A DNA stretch of 64,000 nt, from the NCBI GenBank assembly GCA_005877695.1, contig VBOA01000007.1, positions 74,336 through 138,335 of the forward strand. The letters run 5' to 3'. Shown here piece after piece: positions 9,167-17,703 of the stretch. The stretch is from Gammaproteobacteria bacterium (lineage in GTDB: Bacteria; Pseudomonadota; Gammaproteobacteria; Diplorickettsiales; Diplorickettsiaceae). A program made the translations under genes and the position numbers. How positions within the stretch are numbered: position 1 is the first letter of the stretch; each line of letters starts with the position of its first letter. A model generated the notes under the pieces. The model ran no database searches and was not told where the DNA came from. It saw only the letters and a program-made list of their open reading frames with translations.

Positions 9167-9425
9167 AATAATTCCTCTATCACATAAAATAAAAGGTTTA
9201 ACCGACCTAAGTTCATATCATAATTCGTATAGCTAATCTAGCCTAAGCTTATTAAAAAAAAGAATAAATAACTTACGCTTATTTTATATGCATAAAAAAA
9301 TAAGCTTTTCGTAAGGAAAAATACATCCCTCAAAATATAAAAGCTATCAGTACTATCAATAATTCAATTTCTAAAACCATTTAAATCTATTTCTTACTAC
9401 TCTTTTTTTGTACAGATTGAAAATT

Positions 9426-9458
9426 TGTGAATAAATTCGAAATAGCCTGTGTGCATAA
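9426..9458 (-). promoter_or_regulatory. Pair of perfect DnaA boxes
   Basis: TGTGAATAA (9426-9434) and TGTGCATAA (9450-9458) are both exact reverse complements of TTATNCACA. They have the same orientation and start 24 bases apart, a little over two helical turns, so bound DnaA molecules would lie on nearly the same face. Confidence 0.8.
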
Positions 9459-9883
9459 GTGTTAAAAAAAATGATAATTGGCTTAACATGAAATTTATAA
9501 TAAGTCGCTCACATTTATTCCCAACTTATCCTGATTTTATTTTGGAGTTAACATTATGAAAAATATGGTAAAAACGTTGTTAATAACAGAAATATCCTTG
9601 TCTTATTATCACATCTATCTATTTAAAATAATTTATTATAATAATAGGGTTATGAAAAAGATGGGAAAAGTTAAATAGGTAATGAGTTATCCAATAATGG
9701 AGTGATTTCGGAAATAAGGTACTATATTAATTTGTATCAAAAAAGATAAATATTAATCTTTTTAATGGATTAAATTTGCTGGGATAGAATGATTAGGCCA
9801 AGAATTAGGCTATTATGGGTCAATATAAATAGAAATTTGTTGCAAAATTATCTCTTATATAAAAATAGTATTTTAGAACTGAA

Positions 9884-9912
9884 TTGACAATCTAGATAGG
9901 GTCCCCTAAGAT
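9884..9912 (+). promoter_or_regulatory. Promoter of the rpmH operon
   Basis: A perfect -35 TTGACA (9884-9889), 17-bp spacer and -10 TAAGAT (9907-9912), with transcription expected to start near 9919, about 43 bases before rpmH. It drives rpmH-rnpA-yidD-yidC and perhaps mnmE. Confidence 0.7.
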
Positions 9913-9961
9913 ACGTCATCTTTGGCAAGATAAAAGGCCCTTTAAGGGGGTAGTTATAATT

Positions 9962-10096
9962 ATGAAAAGAACATATCAACCCAGTAATCTTAAACGTAAG
10001 AGAACACATGGATTTAGAGCTAGAATGGCCACAAAAAAAGGGCGTTTAATCCTAAAACGACGTCGTGCAAAGGGTCGCTTGCGCTTAACTGCCTAA
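9962..10096 (+). CDS. rpmH: Ribosomal protein bL34
   Basis: A 44-residue, highly basic protein starting [18 protein letters not shown] and ending in KGRLRLTA. This is the full normal length of bL34, a protein of the large ribosomal subunit. It is the first gene of the rpmH-rnpA-yidD-yidC string, 18 bases upstream of rnpA. Confidence 0.98.
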   Translation: MKRTYQPSNLKRKRTHGFRARMATKKGRLILKRRRAKGRLRLTA

Positions 10097-10114
10097 TTTT
10101 AGGTTTTTCTTCAT

Positions 10115-10474
10115 TTGAGAAAGACTAACCAAGGTTTCGTTAGGTCATTACGACTACAACGAACAGAAGATTTTCAACAGGCTTTTCGGTTAGGAAATAA
10201 ACAGAATCAAGGTGGCTTGGTTGTTTATACTAGGCTTAATGGTTTAGGTTACGCTAGATTAGGTTTAGCTATTGCTAAAAAAAAAATTCCAAGTGCATCA
10301 GCTAGAAATCGGCTTAAACGTCTCATACGTGAAAGTTTTCGACTTAATCAGAGTAGATTACCAGAAGTAGATATTGTCATAGTAGTTACGAGTCGGTCTT
10401 ATAATAATCAAGTTTTGTTGTGTGATTTAGATAAACAATGGTCAAGGTTAGAAGTTTATTACAAAAGAGCCTGA
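10115..10474 (+). CDS. rnpA: RNase P protein component
   Basis: A 119-residue basic protein that helps the RNase P RNA mature tRNA 5' ends. It contains the family core: LRLQRTEDFQQAFR, the LGLAIAKKKIPSASARNRLKRLIRESFR RNR motif region (central residues ARNRLKR), and the end DIVIVV. The start is TTG at 10115; no ATG fits upstream of the conserved region. It overlaps yidD by 37 bases, typical of this operon. Confidence 0.95.
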   Translation: MRKTNQGFVRSLRLQRTEDFQQAFRLGNKQNQGGLVVYTRLNGLGYARLGLAIAKKKIPSASARNRLKRLIRESFRLNQSRLPEVDIVIVVTSRSYNNQVLLCDLDKQWSRLEVYYKRA

Positions 10475-10704
10475 TCTTTTTATTGCAGGTTTACCGTTAC
10501 CTTATTAGCCCTTTAATAGGACAATATTGTCGTTTTTATCCAAGCTGCTCGAAATATGCGCTAATTTCAATTAGACGATTTGGCTCCTGTAAAGGATCAT
10601 ACATGACAGTATGTCGCCTATTACGTTGTCATCCATGGCATACAGGTGGTTATGATCCTGTTCCGCCTCTTCCTGTTTCTAAACTACCCACTAAAATGAG
10701 TTAA
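10438..10704 (+). CDS. yidD: YidD, membrane protein insertion efficiency factor
   Basis: An 88-residue protein with the YidD signature: YRYLISPLIGQYCRFYPSCSKYA near the middle and CHPWHTGGYDPVP near the end. An amphipathic N-terminal helix fits its peripheral inner-membrane location. It supports YidC-dependent insertion. It overlaps the end of rnpA and lies 5 bases upstream of yidC. Confidence 0.95.
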   Translation: MVKVRSLLQKSLIFLLQVYRYLISPLIGQYCRFYPSCSKYALISIRRFGSCKGSYMTVCRLLRCHPWHTGGYDPVPPLPVSKLPTKMS

Positions 10705-10709
10705 TCTAT

Positions 10710-12338
10710 ATGGAACTGGCTCGCGTTTTTTTATTAGGTGCCTTATTTTTAATTGCATTTATGTTATGGAATGCATGGCAAAATGAATATCCTACCACCA
10801 GTCAAGAAATTGGATCTGCAAATTTTGTAAAAAAGCAGTTAATTAATAATAAAGAAATAAAATTACCGATCCAGACTGAAACAGCTGTTCCGGCTAAAGA
10901 TGTCCAACAACAACGTTTTATCCATGTAAAGACGGATGTTCTTGATATTTGGATAGATACTTTAGGAGGAAATATTGTCAAAGCCAATCTTTTGGAATAC
11001 CCACAGCATCCAAATCAGATTAACTCCGCCCCATTTCAATTATTAAGCCCTAATGCAGCTAATTATTATGTAGCTCAAAGTGGGTTAGTTTTATTAGATA
11101 AGAAACAGATATTTCAGTATCACAGCCTTAAAAATAATTATAATTTAGAGCCAGGGCAGTCAGAGCTTAAAGTTAATTTAATCTGTGTCACTTGTGGAAA
11201 AGTTCAGGTTCAAAAGACATTTACATTCAAAAAAAATGATTATTTAGTTCCAGTAAGCTATCAAATATCAAATCATTCATCTTCTATTTGGCAAGGACGT
11301 TTTTATCTTCAATTTCAACAAAAGAAAATTGCTCAAGAGCATAGTTTATTTAATATTAGCTCTTATACAGGCGGGGCGATTTCTACACAAGATAAACCCT
11401 ATCAAAAGGTTAGTTTTGATAAAATGGCTCAAGGAAATATCTCATTAGCTACTCAAAATGGTTGGATAGCTATGTTACAGCATTATTTTTTAAGTGCTTG
11501 GATACCTCCTGTTGGACAGGAATTCCATTTCTTTAGTTATGCAAAAGACGGTATTTACACTTTGGGCATGGTAGGTTTGCCTTTTCAGATTCAGACAGGT
11601 GTGGAATTTGTCAGTAAGAGCCAGCTTTATCTAGGTCCAGAAATTATGGATCGTTTAAAAGCCGTGGCTCCTCATTTAGATTTGACTGTCGATTATGGAA
11701 TTTTATGGTTTATTTCCATGGCTCTTTTTTGGTTACTTAAGCATATTCATCAATATGTTGGGAACTGGGGATGGTCAATAGTTATAGTAACGATATTAAT
11801 CAAGTTAGCTTTTTATCATTTATCAGCAAAAAGTTATCGCTCTATGGCTAGTATGCGTAATTTACAACCGCGTATACAGGCTATAAGAGAGCGTTACGGC
11901 GATGATAAGCAAAAATTAACTCAAGCCACCATGGAACTTTACAAAACCGAGAAGGTAAATCCTTTGGGGGGGTGCTTACCTATATTGGTACAAATTCCAG
12001 TATTTATTGCGCTTTATTGGATGCTTTTAGAGAGCGTTGAATTAAGACAAGCACCATTCATACTTTGGATTCATGATTTATCAACCAAAGATCCTTATTA
12101 TATTTTACCCATTTTAATGGGCATCACTATGTTTGTTCAACAACGCCTTAATCCGCCACCTCCAGACCCAACACAAGCTAAAGTGATGCAGTTTTTACCT
12201 ATTTTCTTTACCGCCTTATTTTTGAATTTTCCTTCTGGGTTAGTATTATATTGGGTTGTGAATAATACACTCTCAATTTTACAGCAATGGTTTATTATGC
12301 GTCGAGTAAGCATTGATTTATCAAAAAAGAAACGTTGA
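10710..12338 (+). CDS. yidC: YidC membrane protein insertase
   Basis: A 542-residue insertase with the gammaproteobacterial layout. An N-terminal membrane helix (about 5-22) is followed by the large periplasmic beta domain (about 50-330). Five C-terminal helices follow, including the region GWSIVIVTILIKLAFYHLS with the functional basic residue in the groove-facing segment, and NPLGGCLPILVQIPVFIALY. It inserts and folds inner-membrane proteins with or without SecYEG. Length is normal (E. coli 548). Confidence 0.97.
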   Translation: MELARVFLLGALFLIAFMLWNAWQNEYPTTSQEIGSANFVKKQLINNKEIKLPIQTETAVPAKDVQQQRFIHVKTDVLDIWIDTLGGNIVKANLLEYPQHPNQINSAPFQLLSPNAANYYVAQSGLVLLDKKQIFQYHSLKNNYNLEPGQSELKVNLICVTCGKVQVQKTFTFKKNDYLVPVSYQISNHSSSIWQGRFYLQFQQKKIAQEHSLFNISSYTGGAISTQDKPYQKVSFDKMAQGNISLATQNGWIAMLQHYFLSAWIPPVGQEFHFFSYAKDGIYTLGMVGLPFQIQTGVEFVSKSQLYLGPEIMDRLKAVAPHLDLTVDYGILWFISMALFWLLKHIHQYVGNWGWSIVIVTILIKLAFYHLSAKSYRSMASMRNLQPRIQAIRERYGDDKQKLTQATMELYKTEKVNPLGGCLPILVQIPVFIALYWMLLESVELRQAPFILWIHDLSTKDPYYILPILMGITMFVQQRLNPPPPDPTQAKVMQFLPIFFTALFLNFPSGLVLYWVVNNTLSILQQWFIMRRVSIDLSKKKR

Positions 12339-12355
12339 GCTATGGTTAGAAGTGC

Positions 12356-13744
12356 GTGAATAATTTTGAAGCAACTTTAACTATAAGGGAAACCATTGTA
12401 GCTTTAGCTACCCCCTCTGGTAGAGGGGGGATAGCCGTTATTCGGGTTTCAGGTTCAAATATTCAATCTATCGTTCTTCAATTACTGGGTCGCATCCCTA
12501 AAAAAAGATATGCAGAATATCTTCCTTTTTTATCTGAAGATGGAAGTGTGATCGACGAAGGTCTTGCTTTATATTTCCCTGCCCCGAATTCTTTTACAGG
12601 TGAAGATGTTCTCGAGCTGCAAGGTCATGGAGGCCCTGTCATCGTCGATAGTCTCTTGAAGCGAGTAATACAACTAGGTGCTCGATTGGCTAAACCTGGT
12701 GAATTCACTGAGCGGGCCTTTTTAAATTCAAAACTCGATCTTGTTCAAGCTGAGGCTATTGCTGATTTAATTGCTGCTGAAACAGAACAGGCAGCCCGTG
12801 CGGCGATGCGTTCGCTACAAGGAGATTTTTCGTGTCGCATTAATCAAATGAGAGAAACTTTAATTGAATTAAGAACAGGCTTAGAGGCAGCAATAGATTT
12901 TGTTGATGAAAATATAGATTTTTTGAAAGATACTCAAATTGTAAATAAATTACATACTATTCTTGATAAAATTCGAGAAATAAAAAATTTAGCAAAACAA
13001 GGTACTTTATTACAAGAAGGTTTAAGCCTAGCTATTGTTGGTCCGCCGAATGTGGGAAAATCGAGTTTATTAAATAAGTTAACCGCAAAAGAGTCTTCTA
13101 TTGTAACTTCTTTTGCTGGTACTACTCGTGATGTGATTAAAGAGAAGATCAAAATAGAAGGTTTATTATTAAATATTGTTGATACAGCTGGATTAAGAGC
13201 AACCACGGACGAAATTGAAAAAGAAGGTATTAAACGAACTTTAGCTGAAATATTTAAAGCTGATTTAATTTTGTGGGTAGTGGATCACTCAACAACGGCA
13301 ATTGGCGATTTAAAATTTTGGAAAGAACAACAGAGTTTTTTAAATAATATTTTCAGCGATAAAAGAATAGTTATTATAAGAAATAAAATTGATCTTAAAA
13401 AAGAAGAGCCGAGTATAGATAAAGAAATCGGTTTTGACGTTATTAAATTATCCGCAAAAACCAGTGAAGGTTTAACATTACTTTTTAATTATTTAAAGAA
13501 ATGTGTAAGCTATACTAATGCAACTGAAGGGAATTTTAGCGCCAGAAGGAGACATTTAGAGGCTTTAACTAATACTGAAGTTGCTCTATGTAATGGATTA
13601 AATAAATTAGAAAATAATCAATTTCCTGAGTTGCTTGCTCAAGATTTATTAGAAGGACAAAATTATTTAGGGGAAATTACTGGGAAGTTTACGTCAAATG
13701 ATTTACTAGGAAAAATTTTCGCCAATTTTTGTATCGGTAAATAA
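12356..13744 (+). CDS. mnmE: MnmE (TrmE) tRNA modification GTPase
   Basis: A 462-residue GTPase that, with MnmG, makes the 5-carboxymethylaminomethyl group on wobble uridines. The N-terminal folate-binding domain starts TIVALATPSGRGGIAVIRVSG. The inserted G domain has GPPNVGKSSLLN, DTAGLR and NKID, and the end is the invariant LLGKIFANFCIGK with the functional Cys. The start is GTG at 12356, 17 bases after yidC. Its 3' end overlaps the convergent heptosyltransferase gene by 39 bases. Confidence 0.97.
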   Translation: MNNFEATLTIRETIVALATPSGRGGIAVIRVSGSNIQSIVLQLLGRIPKKRYAEYLPFLSEDGSVIDEGLALYFPAPNSFTGEDVLELQGHGGPVIVDSLLKRVIQLGARLAKPGEFTERAFLNSKLDLVQAEAIADLIAAETEQAARAAMRSLQGDFSCRINQMRETLIELRTGLEAAIDFVDENIDFLKDTQIVNKLHTILDKIREIKNLAKQGTLLQEGLSLAIVGPPNVGKSSLLNKLTAKESSIVTSFAGTTRDVIKEKIKIEGLLLNIVDTAGLRATTDEIEKEGIKRTLAEIFKADLILWVVDHSTTAIGDLKFWKEQQSFLNNIFSDKRIVIIRNKIDLKKEEPSIDKEIGFDVIKLSAKTSEGLTLLFNYLKKCVSYTNATEGNFSARRRHLEALTNTEVALCNGLNKLENNQFPELLAQDLLEGQNYLGEITGKFTSNDLLGKIFANFCIGK

Positions 13745-14779
13745 ATTTTCATTATTTATTAAGTCCCGAATAGCATTTTGAACAATATGTGGGGTTAATT
13801 GTTTTAAGCAATTAAAATGAACAAGTGGACATGTTCTTTCAAAGCAAGGGCTACAGTTAAGTTTTAGATGGATTACCTTAGCTTTAACTGATAAAGGAGG
13901 GGTAAATTCTGGACTACTTGAACCATAGAGCGCAATTAAGGGACGATCTAGCGCAGCAGTTAGATGCATCAGTCCAGAGTCATTACTAATAACTAATTTT
14001 GCAAAAGATAAAATATGTAAAGCCTCTAATAAGGAAGTTTTACCAATAAGATTGATACAAGCTTTGTTAGTTAACTCCTGAATTTTCTGCCCGATAGATC
14101 CATCAGAATTAGAGCCAAGTAATACAATTTGCCAATTTTTCGATTTTTTGTAATTTGCAATTTCTGCAAAATATTCTGCAGGCCAACATTTTGCAGGGCC
14201 ATAAGCTGCACCAGGACATAAAATTAGTAAAGGTTTTTCTTTAATTGAGAACAATTTTTTAATTTTTATGGTTTCTTGATTGTTGCTAATTTCAAAATGA
14301 GGTTGAAAAGTCTTCCAATCCAATTTCTGATTAGTTGTAGTTTTTATTTTCCCTAATGCGAGGAAGCGTTGAATCATTAAAGGGAGTTTTTTTTTATTCA
14401 AAATTCGCCAATCATTTAGTAATCCAAAACGCATTTCGCCAAGCCACCCTGTTCTTAGGGGGATGCGGGCAGCAAAAGGAATTATTGAAGATTTCCATGA
14501 GTTTGGAAGAATAATTGCTTGATGGTATTTTTTATTTCTTAATTCTTTCCCAAGTCGCCAGCGTTTTTTTAATTGAAATTGAGAGTGTCCTAAGGGCATG
14601 GTGAATATTTTGTTAATTTCCGGCATGACGGAATACAATTCATGGCTCCAAGCGGGAGCTAGTACATCGATTATTGTCTCAGGGTCGTGTTGCTTTATAT
14701 ATTTAAGTAAAGCTTGAGCAATGATTATATCGCCTATCCAAGCTGGGCTGATAATAAGAATTTTTTTAGAGCTATCCAT
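13706..14779 (-). CDS. waaF: ADP-heptose:LPS heptosyltransferase (WaaF type)
   Basis: A 357-residue GT9-family glycosyltransferase that adds heptose to the lipopolysaccharide inner core on the cytoplasmic side. N-terminal ILIISPAWIGDIIIAQ, NSWKSSIIPFAA and the C-terminal nucleotide-binding part (LLCPGAAYGPAKCWP, ISNDSGLMHLTAAL, LYGSSSPEFTPPL) all fit RfaF/WaaF heptosyltransferase II. No strong ribosome binding site. It lies 20 bases downstream of the small zinc-finger gene and probably shares its transcript. Confidence 0.9.
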   Translation of the reverse strand: MDSSKKILIISPAWIGDIIIAQALLKYIKQHDPETIIDVLAPAWSHELYSVMPEINKIFTMPLGHSQFQLKKRWRLGKELRNKKYHQAIILPNSWKSSIIPFAARIPLRTGWLGEMRFGLLNDWRILNKKKLPLMIQRFLALGKIKTTTNQKLDWKTFQPHFEISNNQETIKIKKLFSIKEKPLLILCPGAAYGPAKCWPAEYFAEIANYKKSKNWQIVLLGSNSDGSIGQKIQELTNKACINLIGKTSLLEALHILSFAKLVISNDSGLMHLTAALDRPLIALYGSSSPEFTPPLSVKAKVIHLKLNCSPCFERTCPLVHFNCLKQLTPHIVQNAIRDLINNENLFTDTKIGENFS

Positions 14780-14799
14780 TGAAGAGATTCCAGTAAGGG

Positions 14800-14997
14800 C
14801 TAATTAGGTTCATTTTTTAGAAAATATTCAGTTCCGCAGTAAGGACAAGTGACATGGCCAGTTTTAGCGATAGGCAAATAAACTCTGGGATGGTAGTCCC
14901 ATAAGCTGCTATTTTTTAATGGGCATGAAAGGGGCAGATTCTGGGGGGTAATTTCATAAAAGTGCTTTGTCTGACTGCGTTTTAATGGTAATGACAT
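14800..14997 (-). CDS. Small CHCC zinc-finger protein
   Basis: A 65-residue protein with the zf-CHCC pattern: LSCPLKNSSLWDYHPRVYLP, then GHVTCPYCGTEYFLK. That gives Cys, His and CxxC ligands for one zinc. The family is widespread in proteobacteria and related to the mitochondrial complex I subunit NDUFS6; its bacterial role is unclear. It has an AGAGG ribosome binding site and heads the waaF transcript. Confidence 0.85.
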   Translation of the reverse strand: MSLPLKRSQTKHFYEITPQNLPLSCPLKNSSLWDYHPRVYLPIAKTGHVTCPYCGTEYFLKNEPN

Positions 14998-15027
14998 AAA
15001 AAACCTCTAAATTAATGCACTATTATT

Positions 15028-15055
15028 TTGCCAGTTCCATGCTAAACTGTATAGA
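15028..15055 (+). promoter_or_regulatory. Possible promoter for the MobH-like gene
   Basis: TTGCCA (15028-15033), 16-bp spacer, TATAGA (15050-15055) on the plus strand, leaving a leader of about 195 bases before 15259. Confidence 0.4.
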
Positions 15056-15258
15056 AATTTATCTTTTTTGGGAACGAATAAATAAGGCTTAGGGCATAGC
15101 TTAAGGAAAATGTATTTACTCCATTTTCTAAAAGGCAAATTTTAATCTATTATTTAATTAACTATTTTAATTATTTGTAATAAATCAATTGATTTAAACT
15201 ATTATGCATCATTCTTTTTAAATTTAGCGTATGCAAATAACTTCATGGGTATTAAAAA

Positions 15259-16527
15259 ATGGGATTGTTCAAAGATTTAAGATTCTCTTGTAAAAAAGCA
15301 ATAAAAACTAAAAAAGCACGGCCTAATCTATATTCTGTTAAAAAAGCAGATGATCTATTAAATACTGAAAATAACATAGCATTAGTTGAAAAGATAAAAT
15401 CACTTATTGAGCCGACGAATCGGTTTAACTATTTTTACTTACCTATCATTAAGAAATTTGCAGAGTTTGTCCAGGATATCCCTTTAATACAACACGGTTT
15501 TTTTAATCAGCAAATTAATTTTTTGGAAAGAGGTTTGGAAAGGAGCTCAAGAACATTAAGTTTATGTTTGGAATATTTTTTCCCCGAAGAAGTTAATTTC
15601 AGTAATATTTCTGACAAGAATACATTATGGATTTATGCGATATTTACTGCAGCATTATTTTTAGATATTGGTAAACTTGCAGTTAAATATTCTATTAAGC
15701 TCTATGAAAATGAAGAAAAGGATAGTTTAAAAAAATGGAGTCCGCATGTTGGTGCAATAAATAAAGTCTATAAGTATCAAATCGATTATATTAAAGAAAA
15801 TTACGATAATTTAGAACATGCAATCACTCCTATATTGGCGCGTCAGATTTTGAATAGTGCAACAAATATTAATTTAGAAGGAGAAGGATTTAATTGGATA
15901 GCAAGTGATTTAAAAGTTTTAGAAACATGGCTCAACTTATTATCTGGAAAAGAAGATCGTATTCCTATGACATCTTTTATGTCCATGGTTCCCCGGGCAG
16001 AAATCGAAATTATAGAAAATTCTCGAATAGATGCCCAAGTAGAAATAACTGATCCTGCTGGAGAAGCTTTTTTACAATGGTTACGCAAAGAATTTCTCGA
16101 TGGAAAAATTTTAATAAATGAGAAAGATGCCAAAATTAATATTACTAATGAAAAAATCTTTATTTCTACAGATATTTTTCAAGAATTTGCTGATAAAAAT
16201 CCAAGTTATAAACATCCTGAAGTTATTGAAAAACAATTCATTGATGTTGCAAAACTATATCAAATTTCTATCAGTGAGCTGGATCAACGCTATAGAGCCT
16301 TTGGTGGGTTGTCTGGATTGGGAGATTTAAATAAAAGATATATGGCAGTAGGTGGTTTATCTTCTGGCCAAGAAAATAAAAAAAATTCATTAAAAAGAAT
16401 TTTAGAAGGGGATAAGAATTTAATTTATTTTCTTATTACTTCTAATACTTTATTGCAGAAAATTATTAATGTAGATTCCAATAAAATAGTTACCAAAAAT
16501 TTTAATTCCCTCAATTTAACTACTTAA
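15259..16527 (+). CDS. Stand-alone MobH/TraI_2-like protein with degenerate HD domain
   Basis: A 422-residue protein resembling the two domains of MobH-type (TraI_2) relaxases of integrative elements, but compact and alone. Residues about 60-215 follow the N-terminal domain (FAEFVQDIP, ALFLDIGKLAV, then KW.P). The HD motif reads LD (135-136) and several other expected His residues are missing. Residues 271-313 (FLQWLRKEFLDGKILIN, FISTDIFQEF) match the C-terminal TraI_2 domain. Residues 341-370 hold two copies of a LxxRYxAxGGLSxG repeat. It lies 4 bases before apaH. No mobility genes are nearby, so a conjugation role is unlikely. Function unknown. Confidence 0.65.
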   Translation: MGLFKDLRFSCKKAIKTKKARPNLYSVKKADDLLNTENNIALVEKIKSLIEPTNRFNYFYLPIIKKFAEFVQDIPLIQHGFFNQQINFLERGLERSSRTLSLCLEYFFPEEVNFSNISDKNTLWIYAIFTAALFLDIGKLAVKYSIKLYENEEKDSLKKWSPHVGAINKVYKYQIDYIKENYDNLEHAITPILARQILNSATNINLEGEGFNWIASDLKVLETWLNLLSGKEDRIPMTSFMSMVPRAEIEIIENSRIDAQVEITDPAGEAFLQWLRKEFLDGKILINEKDAKINITNEKIFISTDIFQEFADKNPSYKHPEVIEKQFIDVAKLYQISISELDQRYRAFGGLSGLGDLNKRYMAVGGLSSGQENKKNSLKRILEGDKNLIYFLITSNTLLQKIINVDSNKIVTKNFNSLNLTT

Positions 16528-16531
16528 TTTT

Positions 16532-17338
16532 ATGGCAACCTATGCGATTGGAGATATTCAAGGTTGTTTTGATTCATTACTTCGATTATTAGATAAAATA
16601 AACTTTGATTCTCAAAATGATACATTGTGGTTTACGGGTGATTTAGTAAATCGCGGACCAAAATCATTAGAAGTTCTTCGTTTTATAAAAAAATTAAAAA
16701 ATTCTCACATCGTATTAGGCAATCATGATTTACATCTTTTATCCGTTGTTTATGCCGATGTGCGTTCGGATCCGAAAAATAATTTACAACCTATTTTAAG
16801 TGCACCCGATATAGAAGAACTATGTATTTGGTTAAGAAATAGATCTTTATTACACTATGATGCTTTTTTAGACTATACCTTAGTCCATGCAGGTCTTCCC
16901 CCTCAATGGGATTTAAATAAAGCGCTTTTATGTGCTGAAGAAGTAGAAACTATCTTGCGGGGGAAACATTATATTGAATTTTTGAAAAATTTGTATGGTA
17001 ATGAACCTTCTCAGTGGAGTGATAGCCTTACCGGTTGGGAGCGATTACGATGCATTACAAATTGTTTGACCCGTTTGAGGTTTTGTGATATCAAAGGAAA
17101 TTTAGAGTTTACAGCTAAAGGAGTTAATGCTATATCGGACAATTATTTTCCTTGGTTTAAACTACCTAATCGACGTAGTAGAGATTTAAATATTTTATTT
17201 GGCCACTGGGCAGCGTTGCAAGGGCAAACAGATGAGCCAAATGTATATGCTTTAGATACAGGTTGTGTATGGGGTAGATGCTTAACTGCGATGCGTCTAG
17301 AAGATAAGGTAAGGATTAATATCAATTGTCTGGATTAA
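16532..17338 (+). CDS. apaH: ApaH, diadenosine tetraphosphatase
   Basis: A 268-residue metallophosphoesterase that splits Ap4A symmetrically into two ADP. Motifs GDIQGCFDSL, GDLVNRGPKSLEVL, LGNHDLHLL and the later GHW and DTGCVWG regions give the metal ligands in order. The length matches E. coli ApaH (280). It is 4 bases downstream of the MobH-like gene, without its own ribosome binding site, so translation is probably coupled. Confidence 0.95.
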   Translation: MATYAIGDIQGCFDSLLRLLDKINFDSQNDTLWFTGDLVNRGPKSLEVLRFIKKLKNSHIVLGNHDLHLLSVVYADVRSDPKNNLQPILSAPDIEELCIWLRNRSLLHYDAFLDYTLVHAGLPPQWDLNKALLCAEEVETILRGKHYIEFLKNLYGNEPSQWSDSLTGWERLRCITNCLTRLRFCDIKGNLEFTAKGVNAISDNYFPWFKLPNRRSRDLNILFGHWAALQGQTDEPNVYALDTGCVWGRCLTAMRLEDKVRININCLD

Positions 17339-17703
17339 TTTTACAATATTTATAAATAGGTTAGATCATTTTGAGTTAATTTAATTTAAATGGATTTAAA
17401 ACTTAATTAGGGAATGCAAAGATCTTAAAATGAAAAAAATACTAAAATATAATTTAAAATTAATAAATATCTTTTACCACAAGCTGCAAAAGGTGTTGTT
17501 ATCGGGTCGTTCATACGATGATATCGTTAAAAAATAGCATTGTAGAAGGTTGGCTTTTCAATATGAAATTTTACCTTGTGATTCTAAATGCCGATGAAAC
17601 ACTTACCTCTTTATTTCTGGCTAGCAATACTAAAAACAATACCTCTTTGAAGATTTTAAAAGCCCATCCTTGCTTTTAAAAATATATTTTGAAAAGAGAG
17701 TAT
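17339..17703. other. 365-bp gap before the decarboxylase gene
   Basis: AT-rich with no convincing gene. A 35-codon ATG frame at 17430 ending SGRSYDDIVKK has no ribosome binding site and no recognised family. A short inverted repeat ACGATGATATCGT lies near 17515. Confidence 0.4.

Larger units (their letters stand above)
9167..9961. other. oriC: Probable chromosomal replication origin (oriC)
   Basis: A 795-bp AT-rich non-coding region between the divergent dnaA and rpmH genes, the classic oriC position. It has two perfect DnaA boxes (TTATNCACA, minus orientation) at 9426-9434 (TGTGAATAA) and 9450-9458 (TGTGCATAA). One-mismatch boxes lie at 9287-9295 (TATGCATAA) and 9515-9523 (TTATTCCCA). AT-rich stretches suited to unwinding flank them. 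A small ATG frame at 9556 (about 40 codons) is not gene-like. The rpmH promoter is at its right end. Cumulative skew was not computed. Confidence 0.8.

Noticed and set aside
9556..9678. 40-codon ATG frame inside the origin region
   Set aside because: Poor composition and no ribosome binding site; it lies in the probable oriC.
17430..17537. 35-codon frame ending SGRSYDDIVKK
   Set aside because: No ribosome binding site, no known family, and chance frames of this length are common in AT-rich DNA.
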